Positions 10,938 through 25,459 of a DNA stretch of 64,000 nt are shown here, one piece after another. The stretch spans positions 642,501-706,500 of the forward strand of contig CM072342.1 in the NCBI GenBank assembly GCA_036874045.1, read 5' to 3'. Position 1 is the first letter of the stretch; the number at the start of each line of letters is the position of its first letter. The position numbers and the translations under genes were made by a program. The DNA is from Cymodocea nodosa. Lineage: Eukaryota; Streptophyta; Magnoliopsida; Alismatales; Cymodoceaceae. The notes under the pieces are model-generated. The model was given only the letters and a program-made list of their open reading frames with translations, did no database searches and was not told where the DNA came from.

Positions 10938-13900
10938 ATGTCTCCCCCCTACCACGTCTCCTCCTCCCTCCAAACCCAAAACCCAACTCTCCTCCACCAG
11001 CACATTCCGTTTCCAACCCACTCCACCTCAATGATGGCGCTCTCCACTGCCAAGATCACGGAGCTCGGCTTCCACCACCAGCATCGCCACCCCATCATCC
11101 CCTTCTCATCTCGCCCTTCCTTCTTCCGCTTCCACCTCTTCTCATCCTCCGCCTCTCTACGCGTAGCCGAGCGCGGCACCGGCAATAATGACAATGAACA
11201 ATCGCCCCAGAACTCCACGAGTAGAGGCAACGGATCCCAACCCAGACACCGCAGGTACCCTTGGGATGACGACGGCAACGGAGGACCTCGACCCACCACT
11301 CCTTCCCCTCCTTGGCTCCAAAGGTGGAGTGCGTCCCCCACTGGCCCACAAATTCTCACCTTTGACAAAGGCAAGGCGAAGAAGTACCGGGAGAGTGACA
11401 AAGGCGGAGCCTTGGAGAAACCGTCGAGTGGGTCAATAGAGAGAATTGTTCATCGTCTACGTAATCTAGGCTTGGAGAAGGAGGAAGTGAACGAAGAGGA
11501 GGGGGTTGGAGAAGCTGAGGTGATGAGGTTGGGGGACTTGCTGGAGCGGAGCTGGAACAGACCGGACTCGTATAATGTGGAGGAGGTGAAGAAAGGGGGT
11601 GACCTGCCGTGGGAGAGGAATGATGGGGATTATGAGTTTGAGTTCGGTGGCGAGGACGGGAAGGTGGGGTTGAAGAAGAGGAGGGTGAGGGCGCCGACGC
11701 TGGCAGAGCTCACCATCGAGGATTCAGAGCTGAGGAGGCTGAGGACGTTGGGTATGACGCTGAGGGAGAGGATGACGATACCGAAGGCTGGGGTTACGCA
11801 GGCGATTGTGAAGAAGATTCATGATGTGTGGAGGAAGGCCGAGTTGGTGAGGTTGAAGTTCCACGAGACGCTTGCACTTGACATGAAGATGGCTCACGAG
11901 CTTGTTGAGGTCAGAAAAAGCGCCAACCCTTCTTAAGTATATTAAAAATTCAAATCCAGTAGCATATGACATCCCTTTATAACAATACTTCTTAACTAAA
12001 TAGGTAACAATTAATTGGATAAGGATGATACTTCCCACGTGATTTATATGTGAGCCTCCGGACTTTAAAACTGACTATAGCTACTTGGTTATGCATTATC
12101 TTTTGTTATTTGCCCGTTTCATCTAAGGACATGTACTTATATTTCCGATCGGATATAATTGGATTATGGTAATGTTGTCATTGTTGGTGGTAATGGACAA
12201 CAGGAAGATAGTGGCAAAATGTGCTTTTTGTTGACAGTTTAAGTCATAATCTAATTAATATTAGTCAACTTGTGATAAATGATTCTAAATTTATATTTGA
12301 TTTAAGCGATTTCATTCCTTTTTATTGAAGATTGTGATAAAATCCTTCAGCTTTAAAGTGTTGGACGAGAAATCTAAGTAATTCCATTCTCAACCAGTTT
12401 TCTGTGTTTTATTTTAATTTCGAACAAACAAGAATTAAACTTTTTCTATCCTCTGGGATCAACAGTGAATCATGCAAATTGTATGCCAAATGTCTGTACT
12501 GATTTTCCTCCAGTTATTTGCACGAAAATGTAATGCTATTGCCATTAAATTTATAAATACTAACAAATAGAATTTCTTTATTGGTTGACTGACCATTGTG
12601 AAGCCCTTGTTGTATATCTTTGATCCCAATTAATGTGAAAAGAACCAAACTTGTTTGTCATTGAAATGACCATGGTGTTGTAGTTATAACTGAATGGAAC
12701 TGACTTGCTAGTTGATGGAAGACATGAAGGAAAATGAATAATTAATGGAAAAGGTTGGAGCTGTTTCTTCTGATTGTTTGAGGAACAGTCACTTTTATTC
12801 TTTTCTGGTTGTAAAGGTTTAATGTTCCTTTTATTGGAAATAAAAGGAATGGTAGCCATCACAACCATGATCATAATTCAGCTGTTGATACCTAAATTGT
12901 AGATATCTGGCTGCTCAAAAAATTGTAAATATCTGCAATATTTTCTTTTTTTTTCATTTACTTCATGCTGTACATTGGTCATACATAAAAATCTTTTAAA
13001 ATGTCCCATGACCTTACTGTCTGTTACTCTAGGAGACATGCATCTTGCCACTCATTCGGAATGTTCAAATACAATATATTTCTTGATCAACTATATTCTT
13101 ATTCTGAAAAAGAATTTTATTGTGCATATTATTTCCTGTAATTTCATGTTGCCCTTCTTTGTTGTGGCTATATTTATAAATAGTGAGTAGAAGTGTGCTC
13201 TTATAATAGAAACTTGTGTAAAATGTTAGGAATTTTAAGTTCCTACAAGCATAAATTGATTTGGGCTTTGTTATATAACAGTCTCATACTATTGTATTTG
13301 GTTTAATTTGACTGATGCACGTTATTATCCTTTTTATTTTACCAAAATAGTACTGTTTTTATTCTAACTGATTCTCAGAGCTGGATACTGCTATATATAT
13401 TTCCAAAGCTAGGTCCTTTGGATGTGATGGCTCTGACACTGATTTTTTTAGTTCCTTACTATTTCTGTATTCTTAACTAATTTTCTTGATTCTGCTTAAC
13501 TAGGGTACAGAAATGTGTTTTAGTCAATTTTCAAGGTTTAAATATGCATTCTAGTTGATCCAATAGTGTGCGCTACCACTCACACCCTTCCAATTGGTCA
13601 TAATGTCACAGAGATGACCAGCATAGGACCAAAGGAACAGGAATAGGAATCAAATTAATGGTCAAAGAATAATTTGATAGGCACACAGGGTTTCTATGAA
13701 TAAATGTATCTATTGTCTTTTAAAATTAATCTTCTTGCCACCATTAGTTACTTAAAGAGGTCCTTCAACTTATCAATATAGGTTTTATTTCATTATTGGA
13801 ACATAAGATTCTGAAATTTAACACTGTTCTATGTCATCTTTTTAAATCGTTTATTTTTGCAATTTTTGGCACCAAACAGCGTAGAACAGGAGGACTTGTC

Positions 13901-16900
13901 ATTTGGAGAGCTGGAAGTGTCATGGTGGTTTATCGGGGAAGTGCTTTTGAACGATCATCAAAATCTGAGCCATTTAATGAAGAACATGCTTCAACTGATG
14001 TAATACATGAAGGAAATGCAATGTTTGTTCCTGATGTTTCTCAGCCCTCGAAGTCCACCACTGGGAGTGGCAATAGTTCAGTCTCTTATTCTCAGGAAAT
14101 AAATGAATCTTTGCGTCTGAATACTCAGACTCCTGAGATTACGGAAGAAGAAGCTGAATATAACCATCTATTAGATGGGGTAGGTCCTCGTTTTGTTGAC
14201 TGGTGGGGAGTGGGAATGTTACCTGTTGATGCCGACTTGCTTGCTCCAAGTATTCCAGGATATAAACCACCTTTCAGACTTCTCCCTACTGGAATGAGAT
14301 CACGGCTAACTAATGCAGAGCTGACTGATCTGAGGAAGCTGGCACGCAAGCTTCCTTGTCATTTTGCTCTTGGTATTGCATGTTGCAATTTGATGGAAAT
14401 GATCTGTTTATATATTGTTATTGTCACTATTGAGAAATTGATCTTCTTGTTTATGTGATGCCTTTTGGTTAGTATGCTAATTATGCTCATCAATTTGGTA
14501 AAGGGAGGAATAGAAACCATCAAGGCCTGGCAGCTGCAATTGTGCAACTCTGGGAGAAGACTTTAGTTGTGAAAATTGCAGTTAAGCGAGGAGTCCAGAA
14601 TACTAACAACAAATTGATGGCTGATGAGCTAAAGGTGCACACCTGTTTATTGTGCTATACCTTATATAACTTAATATTTCCATTTGTAATACATCTTACT
14701 TTGGTGATCAATTTCTGCTTTACAGATAATGTGATCCACTGCATAACATTTACTTTCATTGGTAACTTTTTTTGGGTGCATTTACTTGCTATTGTACTAC
14801 AGCTACCGGGCTTACCAGATTTTTTTTACTGAGATTCTGTTTTTGCCTACTTTACTTTTTGCTCTAAGTAGATTCTGTAAGTTGGACTGCAAGTATTTTA
14901 TGCATTAAGTTTCCTTGCAATATTCTTGAAGAAATTTAGTTCTTTCATGGATATAGATTTTTTTTTTGAATGGCATTCATGGATATAGAATATTAAAATA
15001 GGACGGTTCTCAAACAGTGTTTGACTGTCTTGGTCCATACACAAAGATGACATGGTCCAACCCTCAAGTGCAGAAATCATTAATTTGAAAAAGGGAAAGT
15101 GGAATAAAATTTTGAAAAGATTTGGCAATAGATGTAGAGGTAGGAAATTTAAGAAAATATTTAAATTTATATAATTTAACTGAAGATTTCGTAATAAAAA
15201 GAAATATTGAAAAAAAGATTCATGTGGTCAACCCAACATGGTTATATTATGCCTCAGATTACTGATGTTGTTCAATAAAATTTTGAAAACAAATAATAGA
15301 AACTACTCAAAGAAAATATTATTTATTAGAATTTTCTTAAAAATCTTCAGTTGGCAGTCTAAGCAAATAATACAGTTGACCATAGGAGATAATCACCCTA
15401 TCAAAGTATTTTTCTGTCATAGAAATCTTACTTCACTTAGGTACTAAAATAAGTCAAATGTGTCAGTAGGATTCATCATTTGTCACCACTGAGGAAGCAA
15501 TGATTAGATATCCATCTGATGTGGTTAGCAAGTCAAACCTAGATTCCTGTGACATACTCTATCTTATATGAATTTATTCTAAAGCTCTGAATGGACCAGA
15601 ATAAAATTTAATAATTATTAACCACTCTTTTGGACATGAGCATGTACAGTTGCATATCTTTTATATATGTTATAGAAGAACATTTTTGCAAAAAAAAAAA
15701 AGTTGATGTGACATACTCTGTCTTACATGAATTTGTGCTGAATGCACCAGAATAAATTTAATAATTATTAACCACTCTTTTAGACATGAACATGTACAGT
15801 TGCATATCTTTTGCATACATTATAGAAGAACATTTTTTCAAAAAAAATTCTTTTATGCATGCTATGCTTATACCGCAAATTGTTTTTCTCAACTTCTAGA
15901 AATTGACGGGAGGCATTTTACTTCAACGGAACAAGTATTACATTGTGATATATCGTGGAAAGGATTTCCTTCCTACGAGTGTGGCAACTGCATTGGCGGA
16001 AAGGCAAGAGCTCACAAAAGACATCCAGGAGGATGAAGAAAGAGTCCGTGACTGTGTGACTGATATATCCACATCTAATATAAAAGATACCAGGGACCAT
16101 CCAGCTGTTGGCACCTTATCTGAGTTTCAAGAAGTTCAGGCAAAATGGGGAAGAGAAATATCAACCGATGAACGAGAGGAAATGAGAACAGAAGCATCCA
16201 AGTTAACGATAACTAGATTTGTCAAGCGGGTTGAACATAAGCTCTCCTTGGTAAGTTAATGCCATGCTTCTCTAATACTATATGATGCCCAATGTTTTGC
16301 ATTTCTAATGCTTTATTGTGTTTTAAGTTAATATTAGGTGAAGCTAAGTCTCAAGTGGGGCCTTTAAATACAAAAGGAAAATGGTTTTATTATTATGATT
16401 TTGTGTTTTAATTTCATAATTTTGTATTTTTAGTTTCAGTCACACAAATTTTTATATTTTAGTTTAAATTTCTAGGGATTTATGGTCTAACCAAAAAATG
16501 TTTGATGGGAGATTTTGGGGGTTGCAAATTGTAGTGAGAGGGGGTGGCAGGCAGCGAAGAGGGGGAGGCAGGAAGCCACAATGGGAAGGGGCCTAGGGGG
16601 TGGGTAGTGGTGGTTGGAGGTCAAGCTACATTGCAACAATGATGAGAGAGGGGAGATGGGCGATTGGATGGTAGTAATGACAGTAGGAGGGGAGGAAGCA
16701 GACAACGACACAAAGGAAAGACAATGATAGGGCCAAGATTGAGGGGCTTAAATTAATTATTTGAGATCCAACCTCATTTGATAATTTGCCTATATATAAT
16801 GAGAGAGATGGGTTATTTGGTACACTTCAGGTAATTTTTTTTTTTGTGAAACAGTTGTAGTTTTAAGTTTTTTAGATGTTTAGTTTTAGTATTATAATTT

Positions 16901-19762
16901 TTATTTTAGTTGTAGTTTTCTGTTGATGCAACTACATTACCATCCATCATGGGTTTAATGTAGATTACAACGACCTACAACAAAAATAAGATCACCATTT
17001 TCTACCACGAAGTCCATAAAATCATTGTTGTGAAGAATGCCTCAAGATCACCATCACAATCCTGATACTTGATATCAACAAGACAAAAATACAATATGGT
17101 GTGATTGTGTTGGTGATCCCATGCACAGATTGCAAACACAATCCCATTTTGGAATCACATTTGTGATCCTTGTCTGAGATAACACATATCCTGCACGTGA
17201 TCTCGATTTGGATCGTGTTTGTGACCCTATATGTTGATTGTAGACTTGTTGCACAGTTGAGATTGTGTCTACAATCCTTGTGATAGATTGCATACGTGAT
17301 CTTATTTGTGGATCATATTGGAGATTCCACATAGGAATCATTTGTATGATCCTTTTTTAGGATTGTGGAGTCACTAATCACTATCATTGGTGTGGAGGTG
17401 TCTACAACATAAGATCACAATGAACTAGAGGAGATGTTGGTGATATATAGATATGTAGATCAAAGGAGACACCACAAGGGTTGGGTGATGACTCCTTAAT
17501 AATTTTAAGTTGGTATTTAGGGTAGGAGAATAATTGAGAAGGGTTTCGATTGGTAGTTTTTAAATGAAGATTGTTGGAAGAATAGTCTCTCATATTGAAA
17601 AACAATGTTGTAGACCAGAATTTTATATTGTGAGTAATGTTCCTCCCAGATGTCTAATTGACTTTTGGGAATGTATTTAATATGCTATTAAAGTAAAGTC
17701 TGCAACACACGTTTATAAGTTACCTATTAGCTTGAGTACTTCACCTGAATGGTGCTAAAAGAGACACTTGTCAGCTAGAGGGTTCACCACAAAAGTGGAG
17801 AGGTGTTGGAAGAATGGTCCCACATTGGAAAATAATGTGGCAGACTGGATCTTTACATTGTGAGAAACATTCTTCCCAAATGTCCAATTGGCTTTTGAGA
17901 ATGTATTTAATAAAGGTCAAGATGATGAAGATCGAAGGGCCTTGAAGGATTTTACCTCAAAATAGCATCTTGAAGTGAAGTGCATATATTTGTATGTGCT
18001 TCTATGATTGTGTGTAAACTATATAAGTAATAACTTTAAGGTAGATATCAAACTCAATTAACATTAATGCCATTTTCAAGCTAAAGAATGAAAATTTAGT
18101 GATATTGAAGTTGAAGTGTTAAACTAACAAACAACAAGGTCAATGTACTCAATGTTAGTGTACCTAAGTTATCAAAGAAATAAGAGTCTCATTCATTATG
18201 ATCCTCGTTGAATGAATCATCAAAGGGTTTCTTAAAATTAAGAATCTCATCATCCATTGAATTTAAATAAATAACTAAATTAGAGAAATTTCGTGACAAA
18301 ACACAAAATTAATACTAAGATGACAAATGAACATTGTGAATTGTGAAAAATATGCAAAACATAAAATCCAATGTAAAAAAAAGGAAATAAAATACAAACA
18401 ACATGATGTTTACCTTCTAGCCAACCAACTTTTTTCACCTAAATTTGCTGGTATAGCTGGAGCCACTGAAGCAATTGGAGATGCTTGCTGTTGGAGGAGA
18501 TCACTGGATAAAGGGGAGGAGATGGCAGAATACCGTTTTCCCTCGTCCTTTTGCTACTTTGTTGGGATTTTTGGGGTCGAGGAAAGAGCATAATCACTGT
18601 TTTTTCTAAATATGCTGAAGGATTTCATGTTCCTACTTTTATACATGCTGTTACACCATTCACACTTGCATGTTGAGCAGGCTCAAGGCAAAAAACTAAG
18701 AGCCGAGAAATTGCTGGCAAAGATAGAATCATCTATGGTTCCAGCTGGTCCTCCTGATGATCAAGAAACAATTACTGATGAAGAAAGATCTGTTTTCCGC
18801 AGGATAGGCCTGAGAATGAAGGCGTACCTACCACTTGGTGAGCTTTGTTGTACAGAAGCAAGCTGAAACAAAGTCATTCTGAATATTATTCCATGGTTTT
18901 CTCTTGGTTTCTGTCCAGGTATACGTGGTGTCTTTGATGGTGTTATTGAGAACATGCACCTTCACTGGAAGCATAGAGAACTAGTAAAGTTGATATCCAA
19001 GCAGAAAACACTTTCATTTGTTGAGGATACAGCACGCCTGTTGGAATATGAGAGTGGTGGAATATTGGTTGCAATTGAGAGAGTCCCCAAAGGATATGCA
19101 CTTATTTATTACCGTGGGAAGAATTATGGACGTCCTATCAGCATTAGACCAAGAAATCTACTCACAAAGGCAAAAGCATTAAAACGCTCAGTTGCAATGC
19201 AACGCCATGAGGTTTGTTTATTTGTTTGCAACAATTTGTGTTTTTTCTTTTAATCAAGATCTTGTTTACTCTAGTTTGTTTTTTTTACTTTAAAATATGT
19301 AATATGTAGGCACTCAGTCAACACATATCTGAGCTGGAGAGAACCATAGAGCAGTACAAGCTACAGTTGGTAAGTTACGGCCATCACATATGTTTGATTT
19401 GGTTACAATTTAACTCAACTTCTTTAGATATTATCTTTTCCCATTGTTAATCTAAAATTCTCTTGAACATGCTTATGCGCATTTTTTTAATTGTAAATTC
19501 CACCTTGTATGTGGAAAACATATGCAGGAAGATTCAGAAAATAAAGGTGGAAAAAGGGAGATCATATCTGAACATCAATTTGATCATGACTATCCATCTT
19601 CAGAAGTGAGATTTTCCCCCAAGCTTTTTGTTATTGAGCTTCTTGAAGATATCTAACAACTTTTCAAATGCATCACAGCTTGAAAGTGGTGATGAAGATT
19701 CTTCATTGGAGTCAGAAGATGACTGTGGCATTGATGACTTAGAGTCTGAACTGGATTTATGA
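10938..19762 (+). CDS. CFM3: CRM-domain group II intron splicing factor, CFM3-like, 872 aa
   Basis: Nine exons keep phase: 10938-11909, 13880-14372, 14504-14634, 15900-16250, 18681-18837, 18919-19211, 19310-19369, 19528-19605 and 19679-19762 (TGA), giving 872 residues. The N-terminus is rich in Ser, Pro, Arg and His with few acidic residues, as in a chloroplast (possibly also mitochondrial) transit peptide. Three CRM RNA-binding domains follow, at about residues 248-346 (ending in [18 protein letters not shown]), 462-562 (GRNRNHQG loop, ending in [15 protein letters not shown]) and 680-782 (ending in [12 protein letters not shown]). An acidic tail ends in ESELDL. CFM3-type proteins help splice chloroplast group II introns. 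Three CRM domains and the order of linkers favour CFM3 over CAF or CRS1. A second in-frame start, Met-Met at 11032, would still leave a transit peptide. The introns carry LINE and repeat debris. Confidence 0.88.
11910..13879. other. Large first intron of CFM3
   Basis: This 1.97 kb AT-rich intron runs from GTCAGA to ACCAAACAG. No element with recognisable coding or terminal repeats was found in it. Confidence 0.7.
15090..15255 (+). mobile_element. RTE-type LINE 3' fragment
   Basis: In the intron 14635-15899 a decayed frame reads [20 protein letters not shown] then IHVVNPTWL. This corresponds to the extreme C-terminus of plant RTE ORFs (KDL..L.LT..M..NR..W...IHVADPT). It is short and truncated at the 5' side. 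Confidence 0.45.
15551..15848. repeat. Tandem duplication of about 150 bp in a CFM3 intron
   Basis: Copy 1 (15551 to about 15700) and copy 2 (15710 to about 15848) both begin GACATACTCT and share CATGTACAGTTGCATATCTT and a TATAGAAGAACATTTTT end next to an A-run. They differ at scattered sites, so the duplication is not recent. It lies just before the exon starting at 15900. Confidence 0.8.
16251..18680. other. Large intron of CFM3 with repeat debris
   Basis: A 2.4 kb intron. About 16490-16740 is G-rich. About 17095-17350 is a degenerate array of short GATTGTG and GATCC words. A direct repeat (17571-17920) follows. No coding sequence was recognised. Confidence 0.6.
17571..17920. repeat. Diverged direct repeat, possibly LTR-derived
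   Basis: Copy 1 (17571 to about 17692) and copy 2 (17805 to about 17920) both start TGTTGGAAGAAT and share blocks such as CATTGTGAG or TATTGTGAG, then GAATGTATTTAATA. The TGTTGGAAGAATGGTCCCAC word resembles the start of many plant Copia-type LTRs, so an old LTR fragment is possible. No internal part or second end was found. Confidence 0.5.
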
Positions 19763-22700
19763 TATCAATTTTGACGAGGATTTTTTCAGTTGGGCAAAAA
19801 ATATTTTCCACTTGGGAGGTTTACATCATACAATAAATTTCAGGGTTCCATTTTTCTGGTAATAATGCTATTATTGATATTCCTTTGATATCCTATACTT
19901 ACTTTTCTGGTTTGTTTCAATTCTAGACGATGCTATTGTCTCTTATTTTTTTCTGGTTTCTTTCAATTTCTAGATGATTTATTGACACTAAAAAATTAAG
20001 TTCACGAAATCCTTGTAATCTAGTACTACTGTGTACTGAACCTAATGGAAGTTCCCATTACTTATCGAAAGTGGAAGTTGGTGTATGATTAAGACTAATG
20101 GAATTTATTTTGTTGTGTAGTCATGACTCATGAGACTGCCTAACCAACATTCTTCGGCCTGCTTGAACCAGCCATTATGCACCTACCATTTGTGTACCTT
20201 CCCTTGTAGCATTTGCATGCTCATTTAAAATCATGATATATCAAAGAAAGTGTAGGTCATATGTGGTGTACCAACTACATGAAGTTCGGATGCAACATTC
20301 AGGATAAAAAAATGACAGTATGGAATCATATTGTGATTGAAAACATGAGATCGAAACTTGTTTGACCTGTTGTACTTAATTTGCGATTTATGTAAGATTT
20401 AAGGTGTAAATTTAAAAATCCAGTATTATAAGAACACCTTTTTTTTGAAGCCAATATGAGAACAGGCTTGAGAATCAAAAAGTGCACAAAGGCAATAAAA
20501 TAGAAAGAAAGCATTTCAATTGGCACAGTGTAAAAAGTCACGAAGGTGAGAACAAAATGAAGATGATAGGTGGAGAGTAGAAATAACCTTGCAAACTTAT
20601 TCATCATTGTGAGCTTCTTTAGGTGATATTCTGAAAAATAAAGCTCATCTTGTACTGTATATTAAATTGCATTTCTTCTAGTCTTCCTCACTGATGTTGA
20701 TGGAAGAGAGCCTTTATCTTGCATAAGATCATAACACCGTGCAGTGAAAAGGTTGTCATCATTTCAGTAGTGGTTCCAGATTTTCTCTTCTATTATGCAT
20801 CTCGAACATTATCAATAGTTTCTATAAATTCGTAACTCGATATTTAGTCATTATACCATTTTTTTCATGCAAAAAAGGAAACTGTGACATTGACTTTTTC
20901 TAGAAGTACAAAATAAATGACACCTAAAATAAAAATTTACGTAGAGGATTCTCCTGCTGCGTTCCTTTTTTACAAATTAAATCTCTCATCTGTTTTATCT
21001 TTTACAACTGTGATCCCAGAAGTTTCTTCGCAAGGATAGCTTTCCTTAACTCGTGGAGCTCAACTGATGTACTTTCAGACCTGATAATAAAGTCGTATTA
21101 TTTGTTTTTTTCCTCTCTCGAAGGTTCTAGCATTGTATATAATGTTTATTGTGATGTATTTCAATGTATGTACATTCGATGTTGAGATTATACCCAAAAA
21201 GTTAGAATACTGTCGTGAATTGGTTTTGCTTGAGTGGCTATTCAGATTATAAAACATTGTTGTTATAGATGTTAACATTTGGATTTCACATGCTCGGAAC
21301 TCTTTTGGATCTTGGGTTAAGGACATCTGGAATACTTTATTATCACCCATTTGCTGGTGACGAGCAAGATGGAGTTCAGCCAACAATGTTAAGTTTCAAG
21401 AAACCAAATCATGGAGACGGTTCCATGTGATTTGATGGGCTAAAGAGGCAATTTGTTCGAACATTTATTTGCCTCGGTACATGACAGAAGCTTGAATTAC
21501 TGGTTGTGGTCGGTAAAACACTTACGGAAAAAAACTGATCCACAAAAAATTTCGTGGTTGATCTTCAGTGGTATCCAGAAAAAGGCAGTTCCAAGAATCA
21601 ATGACACTTAATAAATTTTTACAATTTAGATAGAAATTATGGTTGTTGGATTCGACTGTCTAGGCTCTGAATTACTTCAAAAGTATGTCTGTGTTTAAGC
21701 GTCATCTATACACTCAGTTCTGGTGTGAATGTTTTTCTGGAATCTTTCCTGATTTTCTTGTACAATATCATGGACTTTGTTAGGAGATTTTTAATTGGGT
21801 AGTAAATGCTTACAGCTCATGATTTCCTCAGTTTATCATAGCAGAGTTTTCAGGCGCTGAGAACTTGATCTATGGGCCATTAACCTTTTGTACTTGCCTC
21901 TTAGCAGATGTCAGCATCTTCGGCATCAAAGCTACAACACTCAGCTGATAATTTGCTTCTGCCATTTGAAAAGAAAAATCTGTGCTATGTGATAGTGCAT
22001 TGTGTTGTATCATCCTCAAGCAACTAAGCTGATACAGAACATTTGGATGGATAATTGAAATCTATAATAGTGAACATAACCTCTGCATTAACCCCTTCTT
22101 CTGGCAGCGATCTCCTTTTTAATTCCAGTCAATAAGAATGATTTAGAGTGATTGTGTCATGGTAGATACATATGCATTGATCTACCACTGGGAGGTTACA
22201 CTTGATTGTCTCACTCGATGACATAATATGCCTTGCAGTTGAGGAAATCCCCTGGAGGCGATTCATGTATGAGACAAACCCTCCTACAAGTAGTGAACTA
22301 AAGCCAGATGTGGTCCCATCAAATTGCAGCTGTACATAAGTCCTGCTGGTTGGAAGATGGGAGGGGTTATTGAAGATATATAAGCTGCCACCAAACAGAG
22401 ATCCACAATGGCCTCCCCAAGTGTGCCTCTTCTGATAATGAACGCTCACACATCCTTAATGAGCACAATGTGTACTCTGACTCTGAGTCCTACTCCCAAC
22501 AGATAGGCTTCTAGAGTAGGGCCTAGCATTCTCCCCTTTCTATACTACGTCCTACAGCAGCACTTTGTAAGGGGTGCCCTTGTCTTTATTGCCTTCAAAG
22601 TTGAGTGAATGTGAATGTATCTGGTTGTATCATAAAAAAAGCCTTGTTTAAATGGCATCTGCATTATTGACACTTTCTGGCAAAGAAGGGCCTGTGGATG

Positions 22701-25440
22701 CAGGACCGGTTCATGTGCCACAATTTGGTACTGGTTGGGAAATCTTGGTTTATTAGAAAGCAATACGTTTTACAGCTTTCTGGGAAATCCAAAAAGTTAC
22801 GAGGGGATGTTTTTACCAAGAACAATAATACTTGTAAAAAAATACTTATCATTTTTTGGTCCGCACCGTACTTGCGTTAGTTAACACGGGTAAAAAAATA
22901 TGATTATCGTAGGTAATAGGAAGATCGCTTACCATTTGAATACACGAGATTGCTTGTAAAAAGAAAATCGTCGTTAGAAAAAAATAAAAGAATGCTTTTA
23001 GAGAAGATTGCGGTGAAATTGTTGTATTACGAGCACCCTTGGTTAATTTAATTTATCCTTCGGCGCGAAGAAAATGGGAACGTGAGCACACTTCCAAGCA
23101 GAAAAGGGGTTGTCTTTGGACTTGATGCAGAAAAGTGTGGGGATCCGAACTTCCTCCAGTGCCGTCTCATGCATGCAATGCACGACGGAACCCCCCCACC
23201 CCCCCCTTCCATCTCCAGTTGTGTGTTTTTATTTATTTCCAGACTTCTTGGTTCATAAAAAATAAAGCTACTTTTCAATATAAACTAAGAATATCTCCTT
23301 GCTTCATGTTATGCAATATCTTAATTTTCACATCTTTTTAGATACAAAATTTAACTTCGAATACAGGTATTGAAGTTGTTGTTAATTAACGAGGTTCGAT
23401 CAAATTTGGACACATTATGATGTCAACTTCCTTACAGCACCTAACAAGAACGGCGGAGGAAGAAGCTCACTTGTTGGGAGAACTTCCGTATCAGAAAAAG
23501 AAACCTCTAGATGATGTCGATGACTGCCCTGCAAGAAATGTGGTAATTAAGATTTGGTTCTTGACCAATAGCCCTAATGATTCATTTAATTACTTTTTTT
23601 TATATGATATATATATATATATATTGAAGAGTCGATGTATTTAATTACTTGATCGGCAGCTTAAACCTAATCTCGTGTTGTTGTTTGAGACGTTGCATAA
23701 AGTACTCCACCTGAATCAACGGTTTCTTATTTATCCCTTTCAACTCCGCCTATGGAAAACGGGTAAGAAATCATATAAAATTTGTTGTAAGGCTTGTAGT
23801 GTCTTTGACTTTGGGGATTTATATACTAGATGTATAAAAACATAAACCGCTGATTCAATGCAACAAATAAATTATGTAGGTGACTTCTCGGAAAAGCTTG
23901 ACGTGTAAATTCCATACAAATTGAACGACGATCGGTTTAATCTTGTTTGTAGATTTTTCTGGATACAATTGTAGAGTTGTCATTGTGACCCACGGAAGTC
24001 TATTTATAGTCTACGAGTGGAGTGTGATCACACATTGAGACAGATATATTTTCAGCTGTTGTGTTCGGATATACAAGCAAAAGGAAAAAAAAAATTAAGA
24101 GGAGAAGATAAGGAATCGCTGCTTATAATTCTTTAGAGGTGAAAAGAAAAAAGAAAACTAAAAATGACCCAAGAGCACCTGCCAATAAGTCTAGAGAAAA
24201 TAAGTACTGCGGAATAAAATAAAGTAAAGGAATTGATTGTAGGATGGCAACTGTCTGGACGATGATCTTAGGGGGATGAATAATCGACTTGTCAACTGTT
24301 TCAAAGATATGTAATTCGCTTTAGCATGTTGTCCTCGTTACCGAATGAATAGATGCAGGATGTGATTTGTGTGATGATTAAGCTAAGCATTGAGGTGACG
24401 AAAAATAAAGACATGGACTAACGAAGATACGACATATGAAACTAGACTCAATTAAGAGAGCACAGACAATATCAAAGACTAAGAAAAGATAAAAGGATAA
24501 GAGTTTAAGCACCAAGGCCATGAGTTGACGAGGTTGGGGGAAAAGAGTGGCCAAAGTGAGCTTTGTGGCAACCGTAAGTCCACCACGTAAGGATATAACA
24601 TCAACCGGGTGGTGTGTCAGATACTTGACAAATGAGACTCAATTTGCATAGATAGCCTGCATTGCAAACCTAGGGATCGTTAATTTATACGCATGGTGAT
24701 TCATTGATTTCTTAAAGGAATAACAAACAGGGAGGCAAAGACCAGATGCCAAAATTATACGACCGCGTTCACCAATGACGAGTGACTTAGGGGTGATCAA
24801 CAATAAGACAAAGATAAAGAAATGAGAATGATAATCAAGGCCCATGAAAGTTAAGGAACAATATTAAAATTAATAACGATGAATAAGGAATTTAAAAAAT
24901 GAGTAAAAGAATTTTAATAAATAATGATTGTTTTACCAACACTCTTATTGAATGACTTCTACTTATAATTATGATTTAAGTTGTCTAGTTCAAAACTACA
25001 AGCATGTTTAAGGTTAACAACTGTTATTGTTGGCCACTTAGGGTTGAGTTGAGGAGCTAAAGTAAGAAACAATCTTCCTTATTGTTATTATTGGCCCCTA
25101 AGTCAATAGCGCTTAGTAGTACATATTTTCTTTCTATCATATATAGGCTATTGAAGATGGAATCTTAGACAGTCGTTTGTTCGTGTACTCGTAAAACTCA
25201 CGAACAAACAAATGAATGTATAGCATTCTAGGAAATAATTTTCACCATATATATAGCATGAAAATCTAGAATGATATTGTAGGAGAAAGAGTCTACATGG
25301 CTGACTCGTGTTGATGGAGTGCATAAGCCACTGGTGCCAAACCCATGGACTTGAACAAGTCTAAATTGCAAGTGTAAGGCACTAATCAGAGAGACACAAA
25401 TCTAGGGCTCTACTACTCTCACCATGTGGTACGGTAGAAG
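19763..25440. other. Gene-poor spacer downstream of CFM3
   Basis: It begins with the CFM3 3' UTR. After that come AT-rich spacer, a C-rich tract (23191-23206, C7-A-C8), a short (TA)n tract (23608-23624) and open frames no longer than about 106 codons without motifs. About 22130-22870 has a somewhat longer minus-strand frame that I do not recognise. No gene is supported. Confidence 0.5.
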
Positions 25441-25459
25441 GTAGTTTTGTAAAAGGGTC

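Noticed and set aside
16487-16740. Minus-strand ORF in a CFM3 intron
   Set aside because: Low-complexity Ser/Pro product from a G-rich tract, with no motif.
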